Below the pieces are notes generated by a model. The model made no database searches, was not told the DNA's origin, and saw nothing but the letters and a program-made list of their open reading frames with translations. Source: Cryptomeria japonica (taxonomy: Eukaryota; Streptophyta; Pinopsida; Cupressales; Cupressaceae). From it: a stretch of 64,000 nucleotides of DNA. The stretch lies in contig NC_081408.1 in NCBI RefSeq assembly GCF_030272615.1, positions 65,606,546-65,670,545 of the forward strand, read 5' to 3'. Shown in pieces: positions 13,103 through 24,588 of the stretch. A program made the translations under genes and the position numbers. Within the stretch, counting starts at the first letter, position 1. Each line of letters opens with the position of its first letter.

Positions 13103-13905
13103 TGATGTAGCCATAACCGGTGAAAACCCTCAAAATAGTCAACCGACTTATGTAGCAGGAGAGACACAACAAAAGAAGCAAGAGAACATAAAAAATTCAC
13201 ATGAACAGATCATATTAAAGCCTTAGAAATTCTGGCAATCATCCAAAAAATATCATATTATCATCAAAGAACATCGGGTAGTTAACTGATTAAATGCAGG
13301 CTTCAAGCCATATACAATTCAACTAGGACTCTAAGAATCAACCGGATCACAATATGCAAATTCCTATTCTTGTTCTCATTTCTAATTCCTCTGCCCTTAC
13401 AAATGATTACATAACATCATATTTATACCCATCGAAACACATCCAGGTTGGCCTCATAAGATTACATTCACCAATGTAGGAAAATGAAACATGTAATTAG
13501 GTTGACCCTAAGAATTAGATAAATATTTCTAGAAAACAACAACCAAGTGATGCGGTTCAGCAAGAAGGTTGGCCACACACCAAAGAACATCAAACAAGAC
13601 CCAAGATGGATCCACACACCAAGAATTACACCAGAAATGTAGGAAAACCAACTCGTAAGCAGAAGAATTATCCCAAAACCAAGAAATAGTCAATCGGAAG
13701 CAATGACTGAAAAAGAACCCAAATGAATTGGAAATATGGAATCAAGCACATCAAACCATCTAGAAACCAAAAATAAGATCTTCCACAAGAACAAGCAACT
13801 ACTATTACATACCAGTAAGAACACAAAAAACTGCACAAGAACAAAACTAAAAGGAAATATTTTTGGTTGATGTAAGATTGCTCATCGATCAGGGATGCTC
13901 TTGCA
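13103..13905 (-). repeat. 3' LTR of the gag-protease gypsy element
   Basis: It is about 803 bp, colinear with 16787-17593 and carries many substitutions between copies, suggesting an old insertion. No clear polypurine tract is visible next to its inner edge. Confidence 0.85.
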
Positions 13906-14474
13906 TCAGACAACCCAGGTAGACAAAGATGTTCCATGAGATATGACTCATGAATAGCTAAAAGGATTTAGAATGAAGATCCCATGCTCATTTATGATCT
14001 AACCATCTTCTTTATCTACCAACATCTGCTTTAGCTCCTTTGGTGCCTCAATCGACTTCTCTAGCCTTTGACTCCCATTGATTTTCTTTCTTTGCTTCAG
14101 ATATGCACATTGTCTATGTTTCTGCAGCTCTGATTTGGTCCTGCGACAAGAATTAATCTTGTTTGTCACAATCAATTCTCTATTGACTGGTTTCATTTGT
14201 CCATCAAGATCTATTGTCAGATCCTTTTGCAAACTCAGGTCACCCTCTGCTATAACCTGTACAACTAGTTCTATCAGATCTTTCTTCCAAACCTCTAGTA
14301 TAACCTCTACAATTGGTTCTTTCAAACCTTCCATTACAACCTCTACAACTTCTCTCAGGACTTAGATTCTTCACCTCCTTCTCTTTCTCCGTCAAGGAAA
14401 TCAATGTGAAATTTTGCCCATCCTTTTCAATAGTAACTAGGTTTCTTCTACAGTCATAAATAGCTCCTCTATCA
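13906..14474 (-). pseudogene. Gypsy protease C-terminal part and linker (remnant)
   Basis: The minus strand carries the end of a retropepsin domain. A DRGAIYDCRRN stretch resembles the conserved segment that follows the LLGRPW motif in plant gypsy elements, and a lysine/glutamate-rich linker follows. The same domain continues at 15274-15545 on the far side of an inserted solo LTR. Frameshifts are present. Where RT should begin, the sequence runs into the LTR. Confidence 0.6.
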
Positions 14475-15273
14475 TGTTGGCATATGGACACTTCAATGAG
14501 ACATTGTGTGTGATTGAAGGTTTTGTCATTGATGGCAACCTTGCAATCCTATGGCATCGGCAAGACATTATACTAGCAAAGCATTACTCAAACAATAGTG
14601 CTCCGGCACCAACAAAATCAATCTACACCGGCACCGACACAGAAGGAAATATGTATACCGACACAGAGGCCGACAGGATTTTTGATATGTAATATTTTGT
14701 TTATCATTGTAAGCTGACTTGGCAAATTGTAAAATGACTCTTGTATATAAAAGAGATCATTGTAGGCATTTGTAAGACATGGATAAAAAAAATAAAATTA
14801 TAAGGCAGACCTAATGTGTGAATTGTAGGTCAAGGGTATATGTAAAGAACAGAGCAAGAACTGGTACTGAATCTGGCATTGAAGATGCTATTGTAAAGCA
14901 GTACAAAATATTGGATTTATGTAAATCCTCATTGTAAGTCAGTGTGACTTCTTGTTGAGCAGTGAGCTCTAGGCAGTTGGCCTTCCTGCATGTGCAGGCC
15001 CCTATTGTAAGTAATATTCTCTTATTGGTCAGTAAGTGAATATTGTGGGTCACAAATCTCACTGAGGTTTTTCCCACACTGGGTTTCCTCATAAAACATC
15101 TTGTGTTATGGTGTTCTTTTCATGTGGATGCTTTTGATTCTGTTATTTGCATTAATTCTTGCATACCGGTATACTGTTACTTTATATTCTGCATATTCAG
15201 TTTTAAGAAAATTTCATAACTGGTTAGATACTGATTCACCCCCCCCCTCTCAGTATCTGTGGGAACCCTAACA
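14475..15273 (+). mobile_element. Solo LTR of a Ty1/copia family, TSD TATCA
   Basis: It begins tgttggcata and ends cctaaca, and it is flanked by tatca at 14470-14474 and 15274-15278. It is the same family as the 56060-56864 LTR: both share the polyC/CTCTCAGTATC 3' end, the gcagtgagctctagg stretch and the aatgagacattg start. No internal region is present, so it arose by LTR-LTR recombination after inserting into the gypsy protease region. Confidence 0.93.
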
Positions 15274-16772
15274 TATCATACTGCCAAGGCTTTCCCAACA
15301 AGACATGATAGACACTCATAATACAATATCACATAAAAATTCATCTCTGAAAGGCCCGAAATTGAAACTCACCAAATACTGCTCCTTTATCTCTATCTTC
15401 TGGTCATCTTGTAACCAACTCACCTCATAAGGGAAAGGATGATTAAGCCTCTTTAACCCAAGCTTCACAACCATCTCCTTAGATACTCAATTATCAATAC
15501 TTCCAATATCTACAATGACCTTGCAACACTTACCAGTGATTTACACACTATCCAAAAAAGACTCTGATAGATCCGATATCCTTTCTCGTGAACATAAGGG
15601 ATTCTCCTTGCTCTGGTGCACAGTCAGATCCGATATCATCTGGTTCTTCACTTTCCACACAACTTCTTGCCATTTCTTCCTTGCATTCATAGCATCTATG
15701 TCCGATTTCTCCACACTTAAAAAATTTGCCATAAAATTCTCTACCGGTGTTGTTGCTACCTTTCCACGCCGTCTTATGTTTTGGTTCCTTACTCCACTTA
15801 GGTTTTGACTCCTCTTCTTCAACCGGTTTCTTCATACTATCACTCATCTTGAATTTCTCCTTTCCCTTATTCGGTTGTCTTCTTATCATCTTCTCCCTAG
15901 CCTTCAAAGCATACTGGTAAGCTTCTTCAACTATGGAAACCTTCAACATACTCATCTCATCTTGAATGTTAAAAGCAAATCCATTGATGTACCTTGCCAC
16001 ATTTTCTCTATCCACCTCTCTATGTCCAGATTTGATCACTGCCTTGTAGAATTCCTTAGTATATTCCTTCATAGTCATGTTTCAATATTTCTGGTTCTGC
16101 AACTTCTTGAATAGTTCCAATTCATAGTTTCCCAGTATGAACTTGGCCTTCAATCTTGCAACCATTTGTCTCCACCGGGTGATTTTCAATTCACCATTCT
16201 CCACTCTGTCTTTCTGCAATTCTTTCCACCACAAGGCAACATGCCCTTTCAACTTGGTCTATGTGAACCAGACTCTCTATGGGTCCTTGACATCCTCAAA
16301 ATCAAAGTAGTCCTCCAACTCTCTGATCCAATCAATTAGATCCTTCAGGTTTAGCATTCCATAAAAGTTGGAAACCTCAGCTTTATGAACTTTAATCGTA
16401 TACACAATTGCTCTTAGGAATCTTTCCTCATTTTCATCTTCAGGTCCTTCAACTTCCTCAATCTCTTCATATTCATCCTCAGAATCAGGGTTCCTCCACA
16501 AACCAGCTAAAGCATTTCAGATTTCATTCCTTACTTTGTTCTTGAGGTCTTCCATCATCTTCTCTACCCTCCATGGGTTTGTCCTTCTTGGTGGCGTCTC
16601 TCCTTCCACTCCGGTGAACTGCCTCAACTCGACGATCTGACTACTGATTTCAATTGCCTCCCTCGGTGATCTATTGAACACACACACGACCTACCTCCAA
16701 TCGGTCAATTGTCCACCCCAAGGAAAGCCTTAATGTTTGCAAATGATTCTTCCACTAGCCAGTTCATAAATA
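15274..16772 (-). pseudogene. Gypsy gag and start of protease (remnant)
   Basis: On the minus strand a Retrotrans_gag-like region runs from about 16500 (SNFYGMLNLKDLIDWIRELE) to about 15900. An open frame at 15548-16078 (176 codons) follows, with a nucleocapsid knuckle of the form F-x2-C-x4-H-x4-C in which the first cysteine is replaced by phenylalanine. The retropepsin region begins about 15545 and is broken by stops. Gag forms the particle and binds the RNA. The knuckle change and the stops argue that this copy is dead. Confidence 0.75.
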
Positions 16773-16784
16773 GCTCTGATACCA
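16773..16784 (-). other. Primer-binding site TGGTATCAGAGC
   Basis: It is the classic plant retrotransposon primer site complementary to the 3' end of initiator tRNA-Met, two bases inside the LTR edge at 16787. It fixes the element's orientation as minus and identifies 16787-17593 as the 5' LTR. Confidence 0.9.
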
Positions 16785-16786
16785 CT

Positions 16787-17593
16787 TGATGTAGCCATAA
16801 CTAGTGAAAACCATCAAAAGAGTTGACTGACTTATGCAGTAGGAGAGACATAATGAAAGCAACAAGAGAACATAAAAAATCACATAAACAGATCATATTA
16901 AATCCTTATAACTTCTGGCAATCATCCGACAAATATAATATTATCATCAAAGAACATCCAGTTGTTAACCGGTTACATGCAAGCTTCAAGCCAAATACAA
17001 TCCAACTAGGACTATAAGAATTAACTGGATTACAATATGAAAATCCCTATCCTTATTACTAGTTCTACTTCCTCTACCCTTATAAATGATTACATAACAT
17101 CATATTTATACCCACCGAAACACATCTAGGTTTCCCTCATAAGAATACATTTACCAATGTAGGAAAATGAAATATGTAATTAGGTCAGCCCTAAGAATTA
17201 GATAAATCTTTCTAAAAAATAACAACCAAGTAATGCGGTTCAGCAGGAAGGTCAGCCACACACAAAAGAACATAAGACAAGACCCAAGATGGATCGACAT
17301 GCCAAGAATTGCACTGGAAATGTAGGAAAACCAACTAGTAAGCACAAGAACTATCCCAAAACCTAGAAACAGTCAACTGGAAGTGATAACTTACCAAAAA
17401 AGAACCCAAATGAACCAAAAATCTGGAATCAAGCACATGAAACTGTCTGGAAACCCAAAATAAGATCTTCCATGAATAACAAGCAACTAGCAATACATAC
17501 CTGTAAGAACACATAAAAGTGCACAAGAACAAAACTGAAAGGAAATATTTTTGGTTGATGCAAAATCGCTCATCCACTGGGGATGATCTTGCA
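16787..17593 (-). repeat. 5' LTR of the gag-protease gypsy element
   Basis: It is about 807 bp, starts tgatgtagcc and ends cttgca on the plus strand, and pairs with 13103-13905. Confidence 0.87.
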
Positions 17594-18330
17594 TAAATAT
17601 AAAAATTAATAACTTATCTCCATCAATCTTGAAATAAATGTTACTATCTATAGTACCTTTCTTGAATTTTTGTCGAAATAAATTCCTATCTAATCTTGCA
17701 TACCAGGCTCTAAGTGCCTATTTGAGTCCATGCAACACTTTCTTTCATCTACACACCATATATGGTTATTCTATCATTTTTAATCCATTTTGTTGCTCAA
17801 TGTAATCTTCGTCTTCCAAATATCAATTCAAAAATGTTGATTTGACATCCATCTAATAAACTTTAAAGGTCTCGTGAGTAGAAAATGCAAGAAACACATG
17901 TATATCTTTCATCCTTGCTACCCGAATAAAATTTTCTCTAAATTCTATGCCTTCCACCCGAGAGTATCCCTTACATACAAGTCATGCTTTGTTCCTTGTA
18001 ACTTGTCCTTGCTCATTTATCTTATTCTTTAATACCTATTTTGTTCATATCACCTTCTTGTCCATTGGTCTAGGTACTAGCTCCCAAGTCTTTTTCTTTT
18101 GGATTTGATTTAGATCTTCTTCCATTGCCTTTACCCATCTCTCATCTTTACTTGATTCTGCATAAGTCTTTGGTTCAATCATTGATAGAAAATAGTAATC
18201 AATTTTTCCTTGAGCTTTTCCTCATTATTTGAACACCTTTTGTCTTGTCTCTAATAATTTGATCGATTGGATCAGAGAGTTGGATCAAGTGGTTAAGCTT
18301 ACTCAGGAGAAACCTTGCTTCGATAATAAT
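17594..18330 (-). pseudogene. Copia RT N-terminal half (remnant)
   Basis: The minus strand carries the start of the copia RVT_2 domain with recognisable tracts: WVKAMEEDLN, KNKINEQGQV, RNKA, CKGYS, FKVY and MDVKSTFLN, then KKVLHGLK. It runs up to the gypsy insertion at 17593. It is broken by many stops. It resumes at 13102 with the YIDD motif, so the gypsy element sits inside the RT palm. Upstream, the sequence reaches only the segment just before RT and then joins the LTR directly. Confidence 0.85.
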
Positions 18331-19516
18331 TTTTGAACCCCAGGCAGGACTAAGAGGGGGTGAATTAGTCTTGAAAAAAATTAATGTAACATATAAAAAA
18401 TTAATCATCAACACAAACACAACACATCAACACCAATATTGTCTAAGTGGAAAAACTGAATAGGGAAAAAGCACAGTGGGAAATTGCCCACAAAATATAT
18501 CCACTATGTATATCAGATTACAAAGAATGAGCTCACTACTCCTGACTTGCAAACCAAGGCTAACTTCTCTTGGGGAAAAATACAAAAAAAGGACTTGCAA
18601 ACCTAAAGCTAACTACTATAGGGAAATATACAAAAAATAATTGAAAAGAAGGAACTCCTTATCATGAAGTTGTCCTTAAACTCTACATCAAGCGACCAGC
18701 ATAAACACACACAACCCAAATCTCAATTTCCACCTCTCTATCTCATAAATCTACCACAATCTCAAAACAACTTACATATCATTCAAACACAATTTTATTT
18801 CTCTTTTCTTCACTAAATTTCGCACACTTCCTCTCACATCATCTATAGCATTTTCCCACTCTCGCATTTCACACACTGCACACAACCACACAATATTTTT
18901 TATATACAAGATAGATCATCAAAGCTTTAACCAAGTCGGCTTGAAATAAAATATACCTTCCAAACCAAAAAAAAACAAGTTAATCCACTATAGGAGAAAG
19001 AGGGAACCAAAACACATTTTCTAAAGATCAATTCACCAATTCGCAATCACCAGGATATAACTAACAACATACACACATGCTACATATACATATAAGCAAT
19101 TAACGATCAAAACATATCCTCCAATATAAATAATTTTGATCTAGATCTCCACACGCTACGATGAGACCCACAACACATCAAATTACCTTCCATAAATCAT
19201 ATCTAAATCCAAAGATAGGTCTAACAAATAATATCACAACTTTCTATGAAATATACCACAACTTTAGAGAACACAAAGATATTTTTGGACCAGAAAACCA
19301 ACATATCCATGATACCAAAAATATAATCAAAGAAGATAAGAACATGAGACAATGTCAGCAACACTTTCCAAACTCGAACACTTCCAGAACAACCAATAGA
19401 GCAAGCGCAACATCAACATAGCAAGATATCTTTGCACCAAGAGATTTCACACCAACAACTATTTTACACAACAAGTTTGGCATCAATGACAACCACAACA
19501 AAACATACTTCCAACA
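18331..19516 (-). repeat. 5' LTR of the copia element
   Basis: It is about 1186 bp, colinear with 10678-11864 and followed by the target duplication cttcc (19517-19521). No TGGTATCAGAG-type primer site lies at its inner edge; it abuts pol remnants. Confidence 0.87.
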
Positions 19517-19599
19517 CTTCCTACAATAATATTGAGATTATGGTAATGCAAAAGAAATTAGATATTTACAACATTTATAAAAAATAAATATAAATAAAC

Positions 19600-19980
19600 A
19601 TAAATGTCATGCATACCACATAAATTAAATGAAGATGGAAAAGCTGTAAGGAATAAAGCTAGATTAGTTTGTAAGGGATATTCTCAAAAGGAAGGAATTG
19701 ATTATGGTGAAACTTTTGCACTTGTAGCTAGGATTGAAGCTGCAAGGTTATTTCTTGCCTATGTTGCACATAAAAACTATAAGGTTTATTAGATGCATGT
19801 TAAGTGTGCTTTTCTGAATGGGGATCTTGATGAGAAAATTTATATTGAGTAACCTCATGGTTTTTCACTTTTAGATGATAAAAACATGGTTTGCAGGTTA
19901 AAGAAAGCCTTATATGGATTGAAACAGACACCTAGAGCTTGGTATGTAAGATTGGACAAATATATTTTGAAGCTTGGTTT
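19600..19980 (+). pseudogene. Ty1/copia RT fragment, opposite orientation
   Basis: On the plus strand a truncated RVT_2 domain reads [31 protein letters not shown], then FLNGDLDEKIYIE and KKALYGLKQTPRAWY. The frame is broken near 19790 and just before PHGF by stops. It ends where a TG-starting LTR fragment begins at 19981. It is a remnant of a separate copia copy, better preserved than the one at 17594-18330. Confidence 0.88.
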
Positions 19981-20125
19981 TGTTGGAATTTTGCATAGAG
20001 ATTGCATTAATGATACGTTACCATTGATGTCAATTGAACCGGTAAATGGTAGTCATGTTATTTCTGATATTGTCATTGATGTCAATTGAACTGGTAAATG
20101 GTAGTCATGTTATTGTTGATATTGT
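19981..20125 (+). repeat. Copia LTR 5' fragment with 52-bp tandem duplication
   Basis: It starts tgttggaatt, with the cattgatgtcaa tract typical of the copia LTR 5' ends in this window. A 52-bp unit (20022-20073 and 20074-20125) is duplicated in tandem with a few changes and stops exactly where the next LTR begins. The rest of this LTR is missing. Confidence 0.55.
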
Positions 20126-20817
20126 TGTTACTATCGTACTAGTGAAGTGTGATACCTGCAGCTGCAACACAAAACACTCAATAGATCATTACAAGCATGG
20201 TTAGCAAATTTAAAACAAATAAAGATAAAACCATGGCTAATCGATCTATTGCCTCCTAATAAATGTGAGTGTAGATTTGCTCTCTGATATGGATAAGCGA
20301 ATTCCAGTGACTTGACTACATCTAGATGAAGGATTTAAGATGATAATGATGCATTTTAGCTAGAAAAGAGAATGATTAAGCTACATGATTCAACAATTAT
20401 GCTAGAAAATTAGCTAGATCTAAGATGCAATTGCCTATAATAACAATGCTCAAATGATATGCTAAGAGATATATGCCTATAATAACAATACCTGAAATGC
20501 AAATGAGATGGGATGACTATTTCTCCAAAATGAGGGATATTTATAGGATTTCCAAGGCCAGAGGTGAGGTGGCAGGAATCAACGGTCAAGATTGAGTCTA
20601 AAGATATCAATGGTGAAATTGGAGGAGGTTGCAAAAGAGGTTGGATGAAAGGAAACATTTGCCATCTCTATGGTGACAAGTCTCAAGAAGCTTCTAGAGA
20701 GGCTGGATGAAAGGGAACATTTGTCATCTCTATGGTGACAAGTGTCAAGAAGCTTTTCTCATGAGAGAGAAAGTGTCTAAGGAAAAGGGACATGTGGCCC
20801 AAGAATGCCATGTGTCT
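20126..20817 (-). repeat. Element A 3' LTR, outer piece
   Basis: It matches 54078 to about 54763 (shared agtgaagtgtgatacctg near the start, gccatgtgtct at the break). It ends in tgtct (20813-20817), the target duplication of element B. Confidence 0.88.
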
Positions 20818-23800
20818 TGTTGGTAAACAAATTTGTTGCTTTAAGAAACTTTCTTGAAAAACTCTATTTTGCCCTGTAATTAGCAACAAAACATTCACAA
20901 TAGTTGAAGAATCACAAAGAAATGGTAATTCTTCTCTGCGTTTGAGAGGGGCAGCTCCCTCGTATAATGGGGGTATTTGGATTTTTCAAAAATTTAAAGA
21001 ACGAACAATAAAGAAAGATTGAATGCCATACAAGGTATGAATCTAGTTTAAAATAAATTCCATATAATCAAGTTTGAGATACCACAACTTGAAATAATCT
21101 TCTTCACATTCAATGTTAAAGGGAAAGCATTAGGTAATCATCAATTAAACATAAGAACATTGATAATAACCCATGAGAATAAGTTGAACACACATCCAAA
21201 TTGATCTCTATTGCTTAATTTCTTGAATAATACTATCCAAGTCTCTCATACAAAGCTTGTGAAAAAGTGGAATCCTCTCATATTGAACAATAATGAGGTA
21301 TATATAGGTGAAGTGGTAACCACCTGAGGTAACTACCCTAACCACCTTTATAACTACTTTATAACTTCCTCAGCTACTTGAAATAACTTCCTCAACTACT
21401 TGAAATAACTTCCTCAACTTTGGAAGAAATAACTACTTAGAAAAACTACCCAAAATGAGAACTTAGGATAACTACCTCATCCAATGCTTAGCAAAAGTAC
21501 CCCTTACAAATAAGTTAGGATTGACCTAACTTTCACAAAATAAAAGCCCAAATTCTAACTTTAATTACAATAAGTGACTTAGGTCACTTTTACAATGATC
21601 AACATGAAACATTAAAACATTAAAGTTAGGACCAATGTAAGGTACTTATCCATCTTCATCTTCTTTATTGATCTTTGTGACCATCTCATCATCTATTCAT
21701 CTTTATTGACATCAAGAAGTATTTTTCACCAACACATTTTCTTCAAGTACATATGTGCTTCAACTATCCCATTAAGCATCTTTTGCTTCCATGAATACAC
21801 CTTCCAAAAACCAAGGAGTCTTGCATAAATGTGACTAACTTATTTCAAAATATTGCATATTTTGTTCACATATCCCCATAACCATCTTGACATGACATTA
21901 AAGTGAGAAGAGTTGAATGTATTCACTAAATGATAAATTTATATACATCTATACATTCTTTGTCACATTCTGTCAATACTTCCTGCACTTCTCTTTATCT
22001 CCACATCAGCAAGATTCCGGAAATTGACTTTGGGATTTTTTGACATATCTTCTCATAAGCTTTTAAATTCACTCTAATATGTCTTTTGTGTGCAACCTGT
22101 TATTATTTCATTTTCCTCCATGAGATGACATGTTTTGGAGGCATTTGTCAAATGGATCTTTTTCTATGCAAATTCTTTCACGGCTTGTCCGGTGTACTTC
22201 AGTGGGTGTCGATACCATGAGCATGAAATAATGTTTCTCTCAAGCATCCTTTTGAATAATTCATGATGCCATGTCTATGTTTGTCATGCTACACACATGT
22301 CGACAAATGCCTCACCTTTACTTTGTATTCTTGGGTGACAATGTTGATTGCTAGGACATGGTTAAAACTAACATCTTTCATAGGCAATTTAAGGAGTATC
22401 GACAATGTTTAACTCTTTGTTTTCTCTCTTCATCGACGTTATGGTATGTGTGAGAATCTTTACTTTGGCAACCTAGGAAGAGTTACCAACTTGTTGACAA
22501 AACCAATATGCCACCTTGAAACCTTTTCTTCACCTTGTCTATACTTACATTCTTTTCTTGTGCTATTACAAAACTCCAATTTTAACAAAGGAAAAGGGAT
22601 GCTAGCAGAGGTTACAGAATTTGTCTTTACACCCGCCAATTGCATCGACTTGAAAATTTCTAAAGACTTTCTTTTAACAAACCGATTTGTGCATATCTTG
22701 CAGTCTTTGGTTGTCATGAGACCACATTTCTTTGATTTTTTTCCTTTGAAGATGCTTTAGTGCATGACCATACATTGCTATGAAGATGTGAAGAGCCCTA
22801 CGAAATGGTTGGGAAATGCAACATTACTTCTGCAAATTGCATTTGTTTGAAAGTTTTGAAATCTTTTTCAACATCTCCATTTTGCACAATCTGCAACTCA
22901 AACAGCTCATTCATTTTTTTCTATGTTCTTCCACACTTTGCATTCATATCGGCCAACGTAATAGCAACTAAGTCATTTGACAATGGACGTTCACAACCTA
23001 CTCTGAATATTAGCACTGGCGTAGTCAGAGAGTTCACAGAGGCATGAGTGGATACCATGACTTGCACTCCTAGCACGTCATGAGACCACATTTCTTCAAT
23101 GATCATATCGAATATTTCACATGCCTCGACTAGACTTTCCCATTTTGTATCGTTCAAAACTTCCATTTTTGCACTGGCAGAGAGGAACGCTGGCAGAAGT
23201 TGTTGAATTTGGGCTTTACACCTGAAAATTGCATTTGCCTAAAAGTTGCTAAAGCTTTTTCTCCAAGTTCATTTTGTGCATATCATGTCATCCTTGACAC
23301 ATGAGATGACATCCTCTTTTGAGGCATTCCGCAAACGGTTTAGCCTTTGTGTTCACTCTTCTAGGCATGCAGTGGGATGACACCTCTATAAGAAATTCTA
23401 TCAACAAGTCAGGTGTAGACTTTGCATTCACGTCCACGGTTCGCTGTATGCATATCAACTTGAGCATTTATAACTATAATATTTGATAGAGATCCACCTT
23501 TTATCATTCTTTTATGGATGTCTATTCACATCTCCAAAACTCACATTTTGGCACGAGCATGAAGGATGCTACCAAAGGGTTGTGGAATTTAGTTATAAGC
23601 CTGTCAACTGCATTTGCTTGAAGTTTCTAAAAAAATTTGCTACGAATCTTGCACCTAATTCTTAGATGAAGTAGTTATTTGCAAGTAGTTATTATAACTA
23701 CCTTCTCTTCACCCTATGAAAACAAACGAAAAACTCCCTTTGTCGGTGATTTGTGAAAGGTTGCCAAGTTGCTAATAAAGATGGATGATGGAGTGACAAA

Positions 23801-24588
23801 TTTTTAATTGATCTTTCTTTAGCTTATTAGCTATTTGTAAAAGTGTTGCAAGTTGTCAATAATGGACTCTTTTGGCATCCTTATCGGGCTCTTTCAAAAC
23901 CAATTTCAAAGAAACAATCGATTCAATAAAGGCTTCATTGGCATTGCGAATGACTTCATTTCCATTGGCTATTTTGATAGCTTTGAAAAATATACGGAAA
24001 GACCAATTACTATGCTTCTATAGTGACTTAAGTGGTATTACAAACTTACTCAAAGGCACTGAATAAGCTTATAACCACCCACTATCATCAAGTTCTATGT
24101 TGATTCTTCAACTTTGATTAACTTCCTTACCATTTGGAACTCACTGTGTCTACCCATTCTTTCCCTTCATCATGAAGGGACAATGTTGGAGAACATAATT
24201 GAATTAGGCTTATTTTATTCTTTATTCAGCTTAGCAGTAGGCCGATTGGAGTTAACCTTCTCTTGCTATTGGCATTTGATGCACTTTCCACAACTTGTGT
24301 TAGAAACTCAAGTCAATTTGGCAATAAAGACCAATGCAAAATTTCTTTATCCACACTTGGAATTGATTCCACAAGTACTTGAAATGGAACGTTGTCTTGA
24401 ACAAGATGAATACTCATTACCTTGATGTCTAACAAAAAAAAAAAAAAAAAATTGGTTTTTGGAAACTCTTTATATTAACATGATTCCATCTGTGGATGAT
24501 AGGAAACTCTCTAGGCGAACATTTATCACACACAAGATTTCAAAGGCCAAAATTTCAATATTTTCTAATTTTAAAATTGGGGCTGACA
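20818..24588 (-). repeat. Element B 3' LTR (3771 bp)
   Basis: It is nearly identical to 38924-42651. Visible differences include an extra copy of a unit containing tacttgaaataacttcctca near 21380 and a roughly 20-bp segment near 23870 missing from the other copy. It contains a PPR pseudogene (22030-23665), described separately. Confidence 0.93.
22030..23665 (-). pseudogene. PPR-protein pseudogene inside the element B 3' LTR
   Basis: PPR proteins are organellar RNA-binding proteins built of 35-residue helical repeats. On the minus strand, scattered over three frames, I read repeated PPR signatures: FKQMQLTGL, ATFRQMQFSGVKP, DMNAKCGR, KTFKQMQFAEV, RNVVS, LEIFKSMQLAGVK and RMLERNIIS. These match the plant PLS-type consensus (VDMYAKCG, RNVVSW, LFxQMQxxGVKP). 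Four spaced copies of the MQ-x-GVK core mark at least four repeats. Stops and frameshifts are many, so it is not functional. The same sequence lies at 40114-41749 in the other LTR, so it was in the LTR before the last transposition. It lies on the element's sense strand. Alternative: chance helical similarity, which I consider unlikely given several motifs in the right order. Confidence 0.72.

Larger units (their letters stand above)
13103..17593 (-). mobile_element. Ty3/gypsy element with gag and protease only, nested in copia RT
   Basis: Terminal repeats 13103-13905 and 16787-17593 both begin tgatgtagcc and end cttgca on the plus strand. A primer-binding site TGGTATCAGAGC lies 2 nt inside the right-hand LTR, so the element is read on the minus strand. 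The interior holds gag and a retropepsin region but no RT, RNase H or integrase. Removing the solo LTR at 14475-15273 leaves an interior of only about 2.1 kb. The target duplication is not clean; TATA on both sides is the best candidate. Confidence 0.85.
10678..19516 (-). mobile_element. Ty1/copia retrotransposon, internally deleted, TSD CTTCC
   Basis: Two LTRs of about 1187 bp (10678-11864 and 18331-19516) share the same ends and are flanked by the identical 5-bp sequence cttcc at 10673-10677 and 19517-19521. Remaining coding sequence on the minus strand is only the copia RT and RNase H. The 5' LTR abuts the region just upstream of RT, so primer site, gag, protease and integrase are gone. 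A gypsy element interrupts the RT next to its YIDD motif. Without that insert the element is about 4.3 kb. Confidence 0.88.

Noticed and set aside
14474-14692. Plus-strand 72-codon frame at the start of the solo LTR
   Set aside because: It lies wholly within LTR sequence bounded by the TATCA duplication. LTRs of this family are non-coding.
22805-23047. Plus-strand frames within element B LTRs
   Set aside because: They are the reverse shadow of the PPR pseudogene read on the minus strand.
24114-24425. 103-codon plus-strand frame conserved in both element B LTRs (also 42176-42487)
   Set aside because: Conservation follows from LTR identity, not selection. The frame is antisense to the element and matches no domain I know.
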